Assembly (NCBI RefSeq): GCF_000729995.1
Contig: NZ_JNFG01000214.1
Coordinates: 372,001 to 436,000, forward strand
Length of the DNA: 64,000 bases
Source of the DNA: Caballeronia sordidicola
Lineage (GTDB): Bacteria > Pseudomonadota > Gammaproteobacteria > Burkholderiales > Burkholderiaceae
Direction of reading: 5' to 3'
Shown: positions 1 through 8,584 of the stretch, in pieces
How the letters are laid out: every line of letters starts with the position of its first letter
How positions within the stretch are numbered: the stretch's first letter is position 1
Position numbers and translations under genes: made by a program
Notes under the pieces: model-generated
What the model saw: only the letters and a program-made list of their open reading frames with translations
Told to the model about the DNA's origin: nothing
The model's database searches: none

Positions 1-621
1 GGCCTTATCATTTGTGTACTCGCGACCAACAACTTCCAGGCCCGCTTTCTTCGCAGCTTCCACAAATACATCCGCTACGCCCGTGCCGTAAGCCGTACGG
101 TCGTCGATGACGGCCACGCGCTTCGCGTGAAGCGTTGAGGCAGCAAAGACCGCCATGCGTGCACCCATCGTGTTGTCGTTCGCACCGAGTCGGTACACGT
201 ACGAGAACCCAAGCTTCGTCAGTTGGGGATTCGATGCCGTAGCGGTAATCATCGGGATGTGCGCGTCGTTGTAAATCTTGGCGGCGGGAATCGTCACTCC
301 GGAGTTGTAGTGCCCAATCACTGCTTTAACCCCATCGTCCACAAGGCGTTGGGCGACCGTTACACCGACCTTCGGATCTGCTTGGTCGTCCTGGGAGTCG
401 ATTTGAAACGACACCGGCTCTCCTCCGATCGAGATCTTTTGAGCGTTCAACTCGTTGATCGCGAGTTGAACGCCGCGCTCGTCGTCCTTACCGCTTTGAG
501 CGAGGCTCCCGGTAAGCGGTCCAGCTACGCCAATTTTCACCACAGTGTCCGCGCGCGCGCTAGACATGTAGAGTGGGCCAACCACAATTGCGGCCACGAG
601 GGCCAGGTGTTGCGCTTTCAT
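1..621 (-). CDS. Branched-chain amino-acid-type ABC transporter substrate-binding protein (LivK family), C-terminus beyond the left edge
   Basis: The first 207 residues of a periplasmic type 1 solute-binding protein are visible; the gene runs off position 1 with no stop. It starts at the ATG complementary to 619-621 with a signal peptide (MKAQHLALVAAIVV, Ala-rich cleavage region), followed by the family core (VKIGVAGPLTGSLAQSGKD, then QDDQADPKVGVTVAQRLVDD and AVIGHYNSGVTIPAAKIYND). These segments closely match the complete protein at 44816-45955, so the two are paralogs. LivK-like proteins bind branched-chain amino acids, but family members also bind aromatic acids, amides and urea, so the ligand is open. 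It lies divergent to a sigma-54 activator gene and directly behind a -24/-12 promoter, so it is probably the first gene of a sigma-54-dependent transport operon continuing to the left. Confidence 0.9.
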   Translation of the reverse strand, partial: MKAQHLALVAAIVVGPLYMSSARADTVVKIGVAGPLTGSLAQSGKDDERGVQLAINELNAQKISIGGEPVSFQIDSQDDQADPKVGVTVAQRLVDDGVKAVIGHYNSGVTIPAAKIYNDAHIPMITATASNPQLTKLGFSYVYRLGANDNTMGARMAVFAASTLHAKRVAVIDDRTAYGTGVADVFVEAAKKAGLEVVGREYTNDKA

Positions 622-670
622 GAAGGCGGTCCTTTCCAAGTTGAGTATCGAGGTACGACACTTAAGAAAG

Positions 671-685
671 GCAAGGCCAGTGCCA
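671..685 (-). promoter_or_regulatory. Sigma-54 (-24/-12) promoter for the LivK-type gene
   Basis: On the minus strand the sequence reads TGGCAC, five bases, TTGC, a full match to the core -24/-12 consensus with correct spacing. Transcription would start about 12 bases downstream, near 660, roughly 40 bases before the start codon at 621. The divergent neighbour encodes a sigma-54 activator, which supports the call. Confidence 0.8.
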
Positions 686-863
686 ATTGATGGCGGCGCC
701 CACTGCATATGGCGGTACGACAGTCTTCAGGATGCCAGAGGCAAAAGCGTTAGAATTTATGCCGTAATATTTTTTAACGATCGGACAGTAAATTTTCGCT
801 AAATGGAATATTCTGCTATCTCTAGCCGGCGTAATTTTGGCGGTGCATGCTTCATTAAAGACG

Positions 864-2762
864 ATGTCACCCGGAATTTCTATGGCAAACGCTCCACCAC
901 GCCGGGCCCGGCAAACGGCGACACGTTTGGTTTCCGTTGACCCTGGTGAATCCTGCCCGCTGTCTTCGTTGGTAAGCCAGTCGACGTGGAAATTAATGAA
1001 GCGGTACGCGACACAGCACGAGCAGATGTCCGTACTTTTGTTAGATTCTTCGGGACAGGTTGCAGACTCCTCGGTGGCGAAACGCAGTATCTTTGCGTCT
1101 GGTCTACCCACGATCAGACGCGATGCCGGGACCAACGGCGAGCGAATCGCGAAAGGCGATGCGACTGTTATTGAAGCGACACTTGGCTCTGTCGGAATTC
1201 CGACAGAGCTATATTTTGACCTACATGCGGAGCGTCAAAGCTCTGCGTTAGGCATCGCCGTTCGTGTCGAAGACACCATCCTCGGCTACATCTTGGCGGG
1301 TAGCATCGGCGGGGCACCAAGCGCAGCAAAACGCGACTTCGTTAGTCTGTTGGCGGCAACGCTCACGGGTGCGTACAGAGCGTGGGCAGACGCGCAACAG
1401 CAAAGTCGTTTGATTGAGGAACAACGAGCCATTGTTGAGCACATCGGCGACGGACTGCTCGTTCTGAACCGAGACGGGACGATTCGGTACACTAGCGCGG
1501 CAGCAACCCGGATGCTTGGGCTTCCAGCAAAAAGTGTGGGACGGCCGTTGCGAGATCTGCTCGACTTCGACATGGTGATCAACCCCGTTTTCACTACCGG
1601 CATTGGCTACGCGGACCGCGAATTGATCATCGATTCGCCGCAACGGCACTTGCACATCTTCGACACGGCAATACCCATTAAAAATGGCGCAGGTGAAGTC
1701 GTGTCCGTTGTGAACACATTCCGGGAGGTCGAACGTGTCCGCAAGGTAGCGAGCCGTTACGCAGGCAGCCACGCAAGATACACATTTGAGAGTCTAGTTG
1801 GACGCAGCCAAGCGCTGCTTGCAGCTATCGAGGCCGCACGAAGCGCGGCAAAAGGAAGTGCGAATGTCCTTCTTGAAGGCGAAAGCGGAGTGGGCAAGGA
1901 AGTGTTTGCCCAAGCAATTCACAATGCGAGTAAGCGCGCCACTCAGCCCTTCGTTGCCGTGAACTGTTCGGCGCTACCGCGCGACCTGGTTGAAAGTGAA
2001 CTTTTTGGTTATTTGCCTGGTAGCTTCACGGGCGCTGCACGCGAAGGACGACCGGGGAAATTCGAATCGGCTAACGGCGGAACGATCTTTTTGGATGAAA
2101 TTTCTGAGCTCCCGATGAACGCGCAAGCTAAACTTTTGCGGGTGATTCAAGAGCGAGAGATCGTTCGAATCGGTGACACCGCCGGTATCCCCATTGATGT
2201 TCGTATTATTTGCGCGAGCAATCGTGAATTACGAACGATGGTTGCTCGCAACGAGTTTCGAAGCGATCTCTTTTACCGATGCAACGTACTTGGAATCCAG
2301 ATCCCAGCACTACGTGAGCGCACTAGCGATATACCGGTCCTCGCTGACTATTTCCTCGCCAAGTATGCAAGATTGCTTAATAAGCCGGCCTGTAGACTGA
2401 CCAGGAGTGCGATTGCTGATGCGCTGGCATATTCGTGGCCTGGGAACATTCGCGAGCTTGAAAATACGATTGAGCGCATTGTGAATCTGTCTGAAGCAGT
2501 GGAAGTAGATTCACTGAGGAATTGGCTCGACGCAGGGGTTGAGCAGGCGCATCTGGAGCCCGGCAATGTCGTGGTTGGCAGTGCTCGAAAGGTGCAAGTT
2601 GATGTTCGGCCCCTTCGAGATCAGGAGGGGACCGCCGTCAGACAGGCGCTGGAAGCTTGCAGATTTAATGTTACTCGCTGTGCGTCGCTGCTGGGCATTT
2701 CAAAACCGGCCCTCTACGCGAAAATAAAACGGTATCGGATTGTCCTCGAGCGTCCGATTTAA
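864..2762 (+). CDS. Sigma-54-dependent Fis-family activator with PAS domain
   Basis: Enhancer-binding protein of about 630 residues. The N-terminal ~170 residues look like a sensory GAF-like region; a PAS domain follows (from IVEHIGDGLLVLNRDGTIRYT). The AAA+ domain begins at about residue 310 and has Walker A GESGVGKE, the sigma-54 contact loop as GSFTGA (Ser in place of the usual Ala, a tolerated variant) and a Walker B-like GGTIFLDEI. The last ~45 residues form a Fis-type helix-turn-helix (ACRFNVTRCASLLGISKPAL). It is divergent from a LivK-type gene with a sigma-54 promoter, so it probably activates that transport operon in response to a ligand sensed by the N-terminus. The start is uncertain: ATG at 864 or 882 or TTG at 837 are all in frame and none has a strong ribosome site. 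Confidence 0.9.
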   Translation: MSPGISMANAPPRRARQTATRLVSVDPGESCPLSSLVSQSTWKLMKRYATQHEQMSVLLLDSSGQVADSSVAKRSIFASGLPTIRRDAGTNGERIAKGDATVIEATLGSVGIPTELYFDLHAERQSSALGIAVRVEDTILGYILAGSIGGAPSAAKRDFVSLLAATLTGAYRAWADAQQQSRLIEEQRAIVEHIGDGLLVLNRDGTIRYTSAAATRMLGLPAKSVGRPLRDLLDFDMVINPVFTTGIGYADRELIIDSPQRHLHIFDTAIPIKNGAGEVVSVVNTFREVERVRKVASRYAGSHARYTFESLVGRSQALLAAIEAARSAAKGSANVLLEGESGVGKEVFAQAIHNASKRATQPFVAVNCSALPRDLVESELFGYLPGSFTGAAREGRPGKFESANGGTIFLDEISELPMNAQAKLLRVIQEREIVRIGDTAGIPIDVRIICASNRELRTMVARNEFRSDLFYRCNVLGIQIPALRERTSDIPVLADYFLAKYARLLNKPACRLTRSAIADALAYSWPGNIRELENTIERIVNLSEAVEVDSLRNWLDAGVEQAHLEPGNVVVGSARKVQVDVRPLRDQEGTAVRQALEACRFNVTRCASLLGISKPALYAKIKRYRIVLERPI

Positions 2763-3022
2763 GAGGCATCTTACCTTGCACAAGAAATTGGAATTCACTG
2801 TCCGGTGCCTCCGACGAGGGGATATTTTTCATAGGTGCGGCCGTTATCCCACAAGAAAAAATGGGTGGAAGGTGACATCGTTACCGTGCTCTACGCTGCC
2901 AGACTCGAAAAACTAGGGGGCGGTCGGTCAAATTTTATCGTTAAAATCAGTAGCTTAAGTGTTGCTGGTAAGCGCGTTTGAATTTTGTTAACTTTCGGCG
3001 TTGTCATTACGCCGGGCTACCG

Positions 3023-4026
3023 ATGAAGTGTGTCGTAGAACTGACCGAAGCCGAGAATCAGACGTTGCACCGGTTGTCCGTGAACCACAAACATCGGGGC
3101 GTGCGCACTCGGGCCGCAGGCGTGCTGTTGCTCGGACGCAGGGTCAAGCTGACCGAGATTGCCTCCAAGCTTGGCGTCAGCGGGCAATCGGCCTACAACT
3201 GGGCGCATACGTGGCGTAAGCAAGGGGTTTGCGGCTTGCTCACGGGCCACAAAGGTGGTCGTCCCCGCGCGTTGTCCGAAGGCATGCTGGCCACTGCGAC
3301 GGAGGTTGCGCGCACGGAGTCCATGACGCTCGGACAAATCGCGAAGCGCATCGAAGTCGTGTATGGAGAGCCGATGCCGTGCGCGCTGGAAACCTTGTCG
3401 GTCGCGCTTCGGCGGGAAGGCTTCTCCTTTAAGCGCAACAGCTTCTCGCTAAAAAAAGCGCAATCAGGAAGACTTTGAGATGAAATCAGCCACCCTGGAC
3501 AAACTGCAATGCGCCGCTCGCGCCAACGCAGTACGCCTGGTCTATTTTGATGAAGCGGGCTTTGCCGCGTCACCTCCGGTGCAAAGAGCGTGGTCACCGC
3601 GCGGCCTGCCTCATCGTGTCGAACCACGCTTGCATTGCAGGCGCTTGGTGCTTGGCGCTCTCGACTTCGGCACGAACGCGTTGACTCACCATGTCACGAT
3701 CTCGTCGATCAAAGACGGCACTGTCATCGAGTTCCTCGAGCAGATCGCACAGCAAGGCGATGAACGTCCGAGCGTGGTGGTACTCGACAACTTCGATCCG
3801 TCATGCCATTGATCCTGAAGTGCATGAGCGCTGGCTACGCGAGCATCGCATGCAACTGTTCTATCTACCGCCATACAGTCCCGAACTCAACCTCATTGAG
3901 ATTGTCTGGAAGTAGGCCAAATATCATTGGCGTAACTTCGTCACCTGGACGAAGGAAACCATCGACGATGAAGTACGCGCTCCGCTCAGCGACTATGGCA
4001 CCAAATTTCAAATCAATTTCGCCTGA
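3023..4026 (+). pseudogene. IS630-family transposase, broken into three frames
   Basis: Reading across three frames gives a full IS630-type transposase. An N-terminal helix-turn-helix part (from ATG 3023, LTEIASKLGVSGQSAYNW) ends at 3478. The DDE part has VYFDEAGF, VVVLDN and the SPELNLIEIVWK glutamate motif. Three lesions separate them: a frame change at an A7 run near 3451-3457, a second frame change near 3790-3795 (just after VVVLDN) and an amber codon replacing Gln at 3913-3915. The reading frame ends at 4026. The A7 run could allow slippage as in some IS630 members, but the other two lesions make it inactive. No convincing terminal inverted repeats were found. Confidence 0.85.
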
Positions 4027-4189
4027 GCACTTATTTGAAGATGTGGCGGATTTTTGAAGAATCCCGGCCAGCCCTCAAGGAGCGTGCTGAAGGTAGCCGC
4101 TCTGCGCGACAGCACGAACCAATTTGCGCGCGCTTGAATAAAAGGCGTAGAAGCGGCGCGTTTCGCCCAGATCGATGTGAGAGTTGCTG

Positions 4190-4432
4190 TCAAGCCCGTG
4201 TCCGGGCGCTGAACTGGACCTCGCCATACGACGCGAAGCCAAGCGCGGCGCAAAGGACTAGAGACGGATTAATCTCCGCAATCGAGTCCAGTCTAGTCCG
4301 AACCGCTTCGCCGCAGCCGGATTGTGAACAAGGACGTCCGCTTGCGCAGTCAGGCGTTCGAATGCCATGCACCCACCCGGGTCTTTGAGACCAAGACCGA
4401 GGCTGTGCTTGTTGCGATCAGCTTGATGATCG
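4190..4432 (-). pseudogene. CaiB/BaiF-type CoA-transferase fragment
   Basis: On the minus strand, one frame reads SLGLGLKDPGGCMAFERL then ADVLVHNPAAAKRFGLDW, and after a frame change a second reads DSIAEINPSLVLCAALGF. This order matches the family III CoA-transferase core (SLALDLKxPEGR, ADVLVENFRPG, NPRLIYCSxSGFG). Only about 80 residues survive, interrupted by a frameshift and stops, so it is a relic, probably left by IS-mediated deletion. The rest of 4027-4595 holds nothing I can name. Confidence 0.5.
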
Positions 4433-4595
4433 CCCGCCCATCCGGGTGCTGGACTGGATGCCTACCGAGTACGGAAGTTCGAGTTTGCTGACGGCATCGC
4501 GAACATGTATGTGCGTGAGGCGATGGGTAACCATCGCCCCTACCGCGATCACACAGTGCTCCTGCACGAACGAAAATAAGCAAGGTAACACTCTG

Positions 4596-4805
4596 TCAGT
4601 GCTTTCGCGCGAAGCACGCTTCAGCGGCTTCGGCGGGCGTTAGATTGTGGTGGAAGTAGCCTTGAAGACGTTTCACGATCGCAGCGTCGGGATGGTACGG
4701 CGATCGAATAAAGTCCCTTGCGACGGCTGCGTCGTACCAGGCACATGTCCACACTTCAAGATCTCGCTCGTACTCGCGAGGTAGCTGGTTCGAATTGTCA
4801 AACAT
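4596..4805 (-). CDS. Small conserved protein, degraded-module copy
   Basis: A 69-residue protein of unknown function, starting at ATG 4805 behind a good AAGGAG ribosome site. Near the N-terminus it has NQLPREYERDLEVWTCAWYD and it ends LTPAEAAEACFARKH. It is clearly paralogous to the 69-residue protein at 43824-44033, with which it shares length, start context and most residues. It has no signal peptide or membrane segment and is rich in Trp and Tyr near the N-terminus. In both places it lies just downstream of the same second small gene on the same strand, so the two form a conserved pair. I do not recognise the family. Confidence 0.6.
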   Translation of the reverse strand: MFDNSNQLPREYERDLEVWTCAWYDAAVARDFIRSPYHPDAAIVKRLQGYFHHNLTPAEAAEACFARKH

Positions 4806-4926
4806 AGCAAACTCCTTCTCGGCCGTAGACGCAACCGATGTTGGGTGACGCCTGCAGATATGCTAGTCACGTCACGCGTCAACATATACCCATCGCCGGG
4901 CCCTCGGCCTCAGGAGGGAACACGCA

Positions 4927-5130
4927 TTAGGTACCGTCGCCTCGACGGAAGAAATAGATAGCAAATGTGTGTGTCGATACCGATGCTTCGACGCATACAT
5001 AGCGTATCCGGCGGGGGTGGGCACGACTTCCTCGTGTTACCCGAACCGCCATTGCGGAAGTCAACACAAGCCATTTTTCCACCATAAACCGCAAGCACCT
5101 TTCAGTCTCCTCCACCGGCTTCTCCTTCAA
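4927..5130 (-). pseudogene. Small conserved protein, truncated copy of 44107-44352
   Basis: This 67-residue frame (LRFMVEKWLVLTSAMAVRVT, ending FAIYFFRRGDGT) aligns along its length with the 81-residue protein at 44107-44352. Here a TAA replaces the Trp codon after GDGT; past the stop the reading continues as VFPPEAEG, matching VFPPDAPD in the other copy. The copy is therefore prematurely terminated. Function unknown. Homology continues upstream to about 5170, where the porin scrap begins. Confidence 0.55.
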
Positions 5131-5137
5131 TCTCGTT

Positions 5138-5368
5138 TCAGTTGATGCAGCCTGTTGACGTTCCCTTTTCCACCAAGCCAGTTAAGCTTGATTCCAAACG
5201 CCGCATTCCAATGGTCACCATCGATGGTTTGAACAGTATGAGTGCCACCAGCATTGTTTGGTACACGACCGCTTCATCTAAGACTCCGTACAGGGCGATG
5301 TTGGACTGAGCTGATGTATATGCTGCAAAGATGGACAGTAGTGCGATGCAAAACAGTCGATACTTCAT
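5138..5368 (-). pseudogene. Gram-negative porin, N-terminal fragment
   Basis: The first ~38 residues (signal peptide MKYRLFCIALLSIFAAYTSA, then QSNIALYGVLDEAV) match the intact porin at 32264-33340. Then the frame is lost, although another frame still reads HTVQTID and HWNAAFGIK as in the intact porin. The remaining ~300 residues are missing: after about 5170 the sequence changes to the small-gene-pair region. It is a deletion remnant of the porin that, in the second module copy, lies divergent to the MFS gene. Confidence 0.8.
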
Positions 5369-5952
5369 CTATTTATCTTTAGACCATAGCGACGTGTTCG
5401 GACAACCTCGCTGCCCAGGCTCCGAACGTCGATGGGAATCGGGGGACGATATATTTAGAAGTCGCCAATGCCTTTCAGCTCCCTCTGTCATCAATTTTCA
5501 TGTGGTCTCCGGCTCGCTGACACTATGGAGACTCGGGGGCCGTGGGCCGTTGCTCGATACTGAAGATAGGAGTCCAATTTTCTCGCTACAACTGAAAATT
5601 CGTCTCGTGATGACCCGTAAATATTGATGCGTTAGAGGTGGCGAAGGGCGGCGGACAGCCGCAGGAGTGCCAGCGACATGATGAGTTCTCGAATCGTCTT
5701 AGCTCATCGGAACAACTCCTTTGCGTTCGCGAGTGTGCTTACCTTCGCTCCGTACTTCGGTTGCTCGGTGCCGTGCGCAGAAGTAATGCATGCAACCGAC
5801 ACAAATCATTCGTTGGTTATTTCTTTAGGCCTTACGTTTCGATGACCGAGGCAGGGACACTAGCGCACCATGTGATCGTCCTCTATCGACGAGCGGCCAA
5901 TCGGCGAGGCCAGTTTTTGACCTGTCATAACGCGATACGAAGGAGATGTTGA
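5369..5952. other. Non-coding gap between porin remnant and MFS gene
   Basis: No credible gene in 584 bases. A short block (around 5585-5600, TACAACTGAAAA) recurs in the matching gap of the second module (near 33610), so part of the old divergent promoter region is conserved. An AAGGAG ribosome site at about 5939 serves the MFS gene. Confidence 0.5.
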
Positions 5953-7209
5953 ATGGAAGATATCTTTGATGCCCAAATCGAGGGAGATGTTCTCAGGGAT
6001 GCGACTCAAGTTCGAGCGTGGTTGATGGTCATCGTGGCCACCGTTGGCGCAGGCGTTTGTAGTACGCCGATTGTGCTGATGACAAGCGGCGTGTTCATCC
6101 GGGCATTAGGCGTTGCATTGGGTTGGGATCGAGCGCAGGTAACTGTATCTCTCTCGATATGCGCCCTCGCGTTAGGCCTGGCCACGCCGGTTACTGGTGC
6201 GCTGATTGACCGATTCAGGCTTCGGCCGATCCTGGTCGGATCGCTGCTGGCTTACGGGCTTGCCGTGATGGCACTCCCGTTGTTTATTCGTAAATGGGGA
6301 CTGTCTGGATTTTATTTTGATTTCCTATTGATCGGGGTTTTTAGTGCTGGTTCGAATACCGTCGTTTATTTAAGAGTTATCTCCGGGTGGTTCGATCGCT
6401 CGCGAGGGCTGGCTTTGGGAATCAGCATGGCAGGCGTCGCTCTCGGGGGAGCAATTGCAGCGCCGTTTGCCGCTCTGCTGACACAACGGTTCGGGTGGTC
6501 TGCAGGGTACTATGGCCTCGGCACAATACCCATTGTCTTGGGCATCCCACTCGGCATGTTTCTGTTGCGCGAGGCGCCTGTCGCGCACGGGAGTCAGGAA
6601 TCGGCGAGAGTGGACGACTTCGTTGCGGGAATCAACACGTCGCAGGCGGCCCGCAGTAAGACGCTTTGGTTGATTGGGGTTGCTGCGTTTCTTATGGCGG
6701 TTGCGATCAACGGTGCACAGACTCACCTTGTCCCTATGTTGATGGATCGCGGCTTGACGTTGCCATCCGCTGCGCTGGCGACGACGGTGCTTGCTACGTT
6801 TGCCGTTGTTGGGCGCGTCGCCGCCGGTTACGTGTTCGATCGTGTGTTTGCACCATTGGCCGCGATCGGCATTTTCATGCTGTCTTGTGCGGGCTGCGTA
6901 GGTCTATTGCTGCTGCCTTCGCCTGAGGCTGTGTACGTGTGTGCAGCGCTGCTTGGGTTCGGCGCAGGGGCGGAGTCCGATTTGCTGGGATATCTCGTCA
7001 GCCGCTATTTTGGGTTGAAGCATTTTGGGGAAATTTTCGGCTGGGTGTTTGCCTCATTTATGATTGGATCCGCGATAGGTCCGGTCGCTTTCGGGATTGG
7101 TTTCGACCGGTTCAAAAGTTATGCATGGCCGTTGATCGGCGCCACCATAGCTCTGCTCCTCGTTTGTGCATTGTGCGCGATGATGCCGCGATTTAGAAAA
7201 TTTGAGTAA
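5953..7209 (+). CDS. MFS transporter
   Basis: A 418-residue major facilitator protein with about 12 hydrophobic segments in two halves of six, the usual length. Landmarks are the loop 2-3 motif GALIDRFRLRP, SGWFDRSRGLALGISMAGVALGG in the middle of the first half, and GFGAGAESDLLGYLVSRYFGLKHFGEIFG in the second. These resemble MFS carriers of small carboxylates or aromatic acids, but the substrate cannot be read from sequence. Start ATG 5953 has an AAGGAG site 8 bases upstream. A truncated homolog of its C-terminal third lies at 33860-34333, in both cases about 200 bases before a YGCAWVP peptide gene, so the transporter and peptide form a conserved pair. Confidence 0.9.
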   Translation: MEDIFDAQIEGDVLRDATQVRAWLMVIVATVGAGVCSTPIVLMTSGVFIRALGVALGWDRAQVTVSLSICALALGLATPVTGALIDRFRLRPILVGSLLAYGLAVMALPLFIRKWGLSGFYFDFLLIGVFSAGSNTVVYLRVISGWFDRSRGLALGISMAGVALGGAIAAPFAALLTQRFGWSAGYYGLGTIPIVLGIPLGMFLLREAPVAHGSQESARVDDFVAGINTSQAARSKTLWLIGVAAFLMAVAINGAQTHLVPMLMDRGLTLPSAALATTVLATFAVVGRVAAGYVFDRVFAPLAAIGIFMLSCAGCVGLLLLPSPEAVYVCAALLGFGAGAESDLLGYLVSRYFGLKHFGEIFGWVFASFMIGSAIGPVAFGIGFDRFKSYAWPLIGATIALLLVCALCAMMPRFRKFE

Positions 7210-7375
7210 TCTCGAACACGATCGGTATGTGGGTCCGCTAGTTTGTGGACCTCACTCTTGGGTTCAATACGCCAAGTGCTTGTGCTCGCGACTATTTAGC
7301 GAATATGTCGGTCAAAACCGTTTTTCTCCACAGCAACAATCCGCACGATCCTCCTCGCTAGAATGGGTTTGTCGA

Positions 7376-7394
7376 GGGCGTCGTGGTGATGCCC
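7376..7394 (+). promoter_or_regulatory. Conserved leader hairpin before the YGCAWVP peptide gene
   Basis: GGGCGTC, five bases, GATGCCC forms a 7-bp stem (one G-U pair as RNA) just 5' of the ribosome site at 7399. The same stem with a different loop sequence lies at 34503-34521 before the paralogous gene, inside a ~45-base near-identical block, although the flanks differ. Conservation between diverged copies suggests a role in translation or transcript stability; this is inferred. Confidence 0.5.
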
Positions 7395-7411
7395 CGCTAA
7401 GGAGAATGGCA

Positions 7412-7657
7412 ATGGCGAAATTCCTTGCAAGAGCGTGTGTATTTGTGGCTGTGTTGAATGCAAGCGTTGTTGTGAACGCCCAAGAGAGCGCGAACCATAC
7501 AGGTGAGGGCGATCACGGCGGGATGGTGTCGTCTTCGCACGATTCCGGCACGCGTTCTGATCGCTTAGTCGGCAAGCATGAGGATAACTATGGTTGCGCG
7601 TGGGTTCCGAAGGCGCAAGCGGCTGACTATTACGGTTGCGCATGGGTTCCACAGTAA
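7412..7657 (+). CDS. Small secreted peptide with tandem YGCAWVP motif
   Basis: About 81 residues from ATG 7412 (AAGGAG 7 bases upstream; an ATG at 7406 is also in frame). It has an N-terminal signal peptide (hydrophobic ACVFVAVLNASVVVNA), a polar His/Ser/Asp/Gly-rich middle, and a C-terminus with two copies of YGCAWVP: NYGCAWVPK and YYGCAWVPQ, 9 residues apart, ending right at the stop. Each copy has one Cys and one Trp. It has a paralog at 34539-34784 with the same layout. I know no named family for it. Export, followed by metal binding or disulfide pairing by the two Cys, is a guess. It follows an MFS gene on the same strand at about 200 bases. Confidence 0.7.
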   Translation: MAKFLARACVFVAVLNASVVVNAQESANHTGEGDHGGMVSSSHDSGTRSDRLVGKHEDNYGCAWVPKAQAADYYGCAWVPQ

Positions 7658-7690
7658 TCGTGGTGCGTCTGGAGTCGTACGGCCCGAGCG

Positions 7691-8575
7691 TTAGATACCG
7701 TCGCGCAGCGCGTCAGCTAGCGTGCGAACGAACAGACGGATTTTTGCCGGCAACATCCGGCTTTGAGTGAAGGCATAGACGGGCGTAGGATCGATCTGCC
7801 ATGCAGGAAGAATCCGGACCAATGCACCGCTCGCTATTGCAGTGCGAACCATTGGTTCGGCGAAGACCGACACACCGGCACCTTTCTCTACGAGCCGCCG
7901 CAAAAGACCCACGTTGTTGGCGCTGATTGGGCCTGCAGGAGTCAATGCGACATCCTCGACGCCGTTAGAGGCGTTCCAGGTCTCTATCGTGTTGCCTGCT
8001 AACCCGATGCAACGGGTCGGATCAAGATCAAGCGGTGTGCTCGAACTCGAAAGTTCCGAGGCAATGTCCGCGTTAGCGTAGAAGTGTTGGGTGAGTTCAG
8101 CGAGGTGGTGCGCAATGAAGCCGCTGTCGGCAGGATGGCCAATCCTGATCACCACATCGAAGGATTCCGCAATGGGATCCACCCGGCGCGACGTCAGGTC
8201 TAGGTGCAGGTGAACGTTTGGATAGCGCTTGATGAAGCGGACAATCGGCACGTCGAGGAATGCAGTCGAAAAGTCCACAGGCAAGGCGACTCGTAGCAAA
8301 CCTGTCGGCGCCGCGGCGAGGCCGGCGAGGGCCTCATGTGCCGACTGCGCGTCCCCAACGATGCGGCGACACGTGTCGTAATAGGTTGCGCCGAGCTCTG
8401 TCAGTTCGACTATTCTTGTGCTTCGGCTGAACAAACGCACGCCGACCGCCTCTTCCAATCTTTTGATCCGTTTGGAGAGTGTTGAAACAGGCATGTCGAG
8501 CACCGCGGCCGCGCGAGTGAAACTTCGGGCGTTGGAAACTTCGACGAAAAGGTGCATGTCCTCAAGAATGCTCAT
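7691..8575 (-). CDS. LysR-family transcriptional regulator
   Basis: A 294-residue LysR protein of typical length. The N-terminal winged helix-turn-helix is clear (FVEVSNARSFTRAAAVLDMP, VSTLSKRIKRLEEAVGVRLF), followed by the effector-binding domain. The sequence is of the CrgA/AaeR-like type common in Burkholderia. The start ATG 8575 lies 9 bases past the stop of the chemoreceptor gene, so the two are probably co-transcribed from the promoter region near 10.15-10.5 kb. Target unknown; the nearest candidates are the chemoreceptor gene itself and the divergent catabolic operon starting at 10561. Confidence 0.9.
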   Translation of the reverse strand: MSILEDMHLFVEVSNARSFTRAAAVLDMPVSTLSKRIKRLEEAVGVRLFSRSTRIVELTELGATYYDTCRRIVGDAQSAHEALAGLAAAPTGLLRVALPVDFSTAFLDVPIVRFIKRYPNVHLHLDLTSRRVDPIAESFDVVIRIGHPADSGFIAHHLAELTQHFYANADIASELSSSSTPLDLDPTRCIGLAGNTIETWNASNGVEDVALTPAGPISANNVGLLRRLVEKGAGVSVFAEPMVRTAIASGALVRILPAWQIDPTPVYAFTQSRMLPAKIRLFVRTLADALRDGI

Positions 8576-8584
8576 ATAGGTGAC

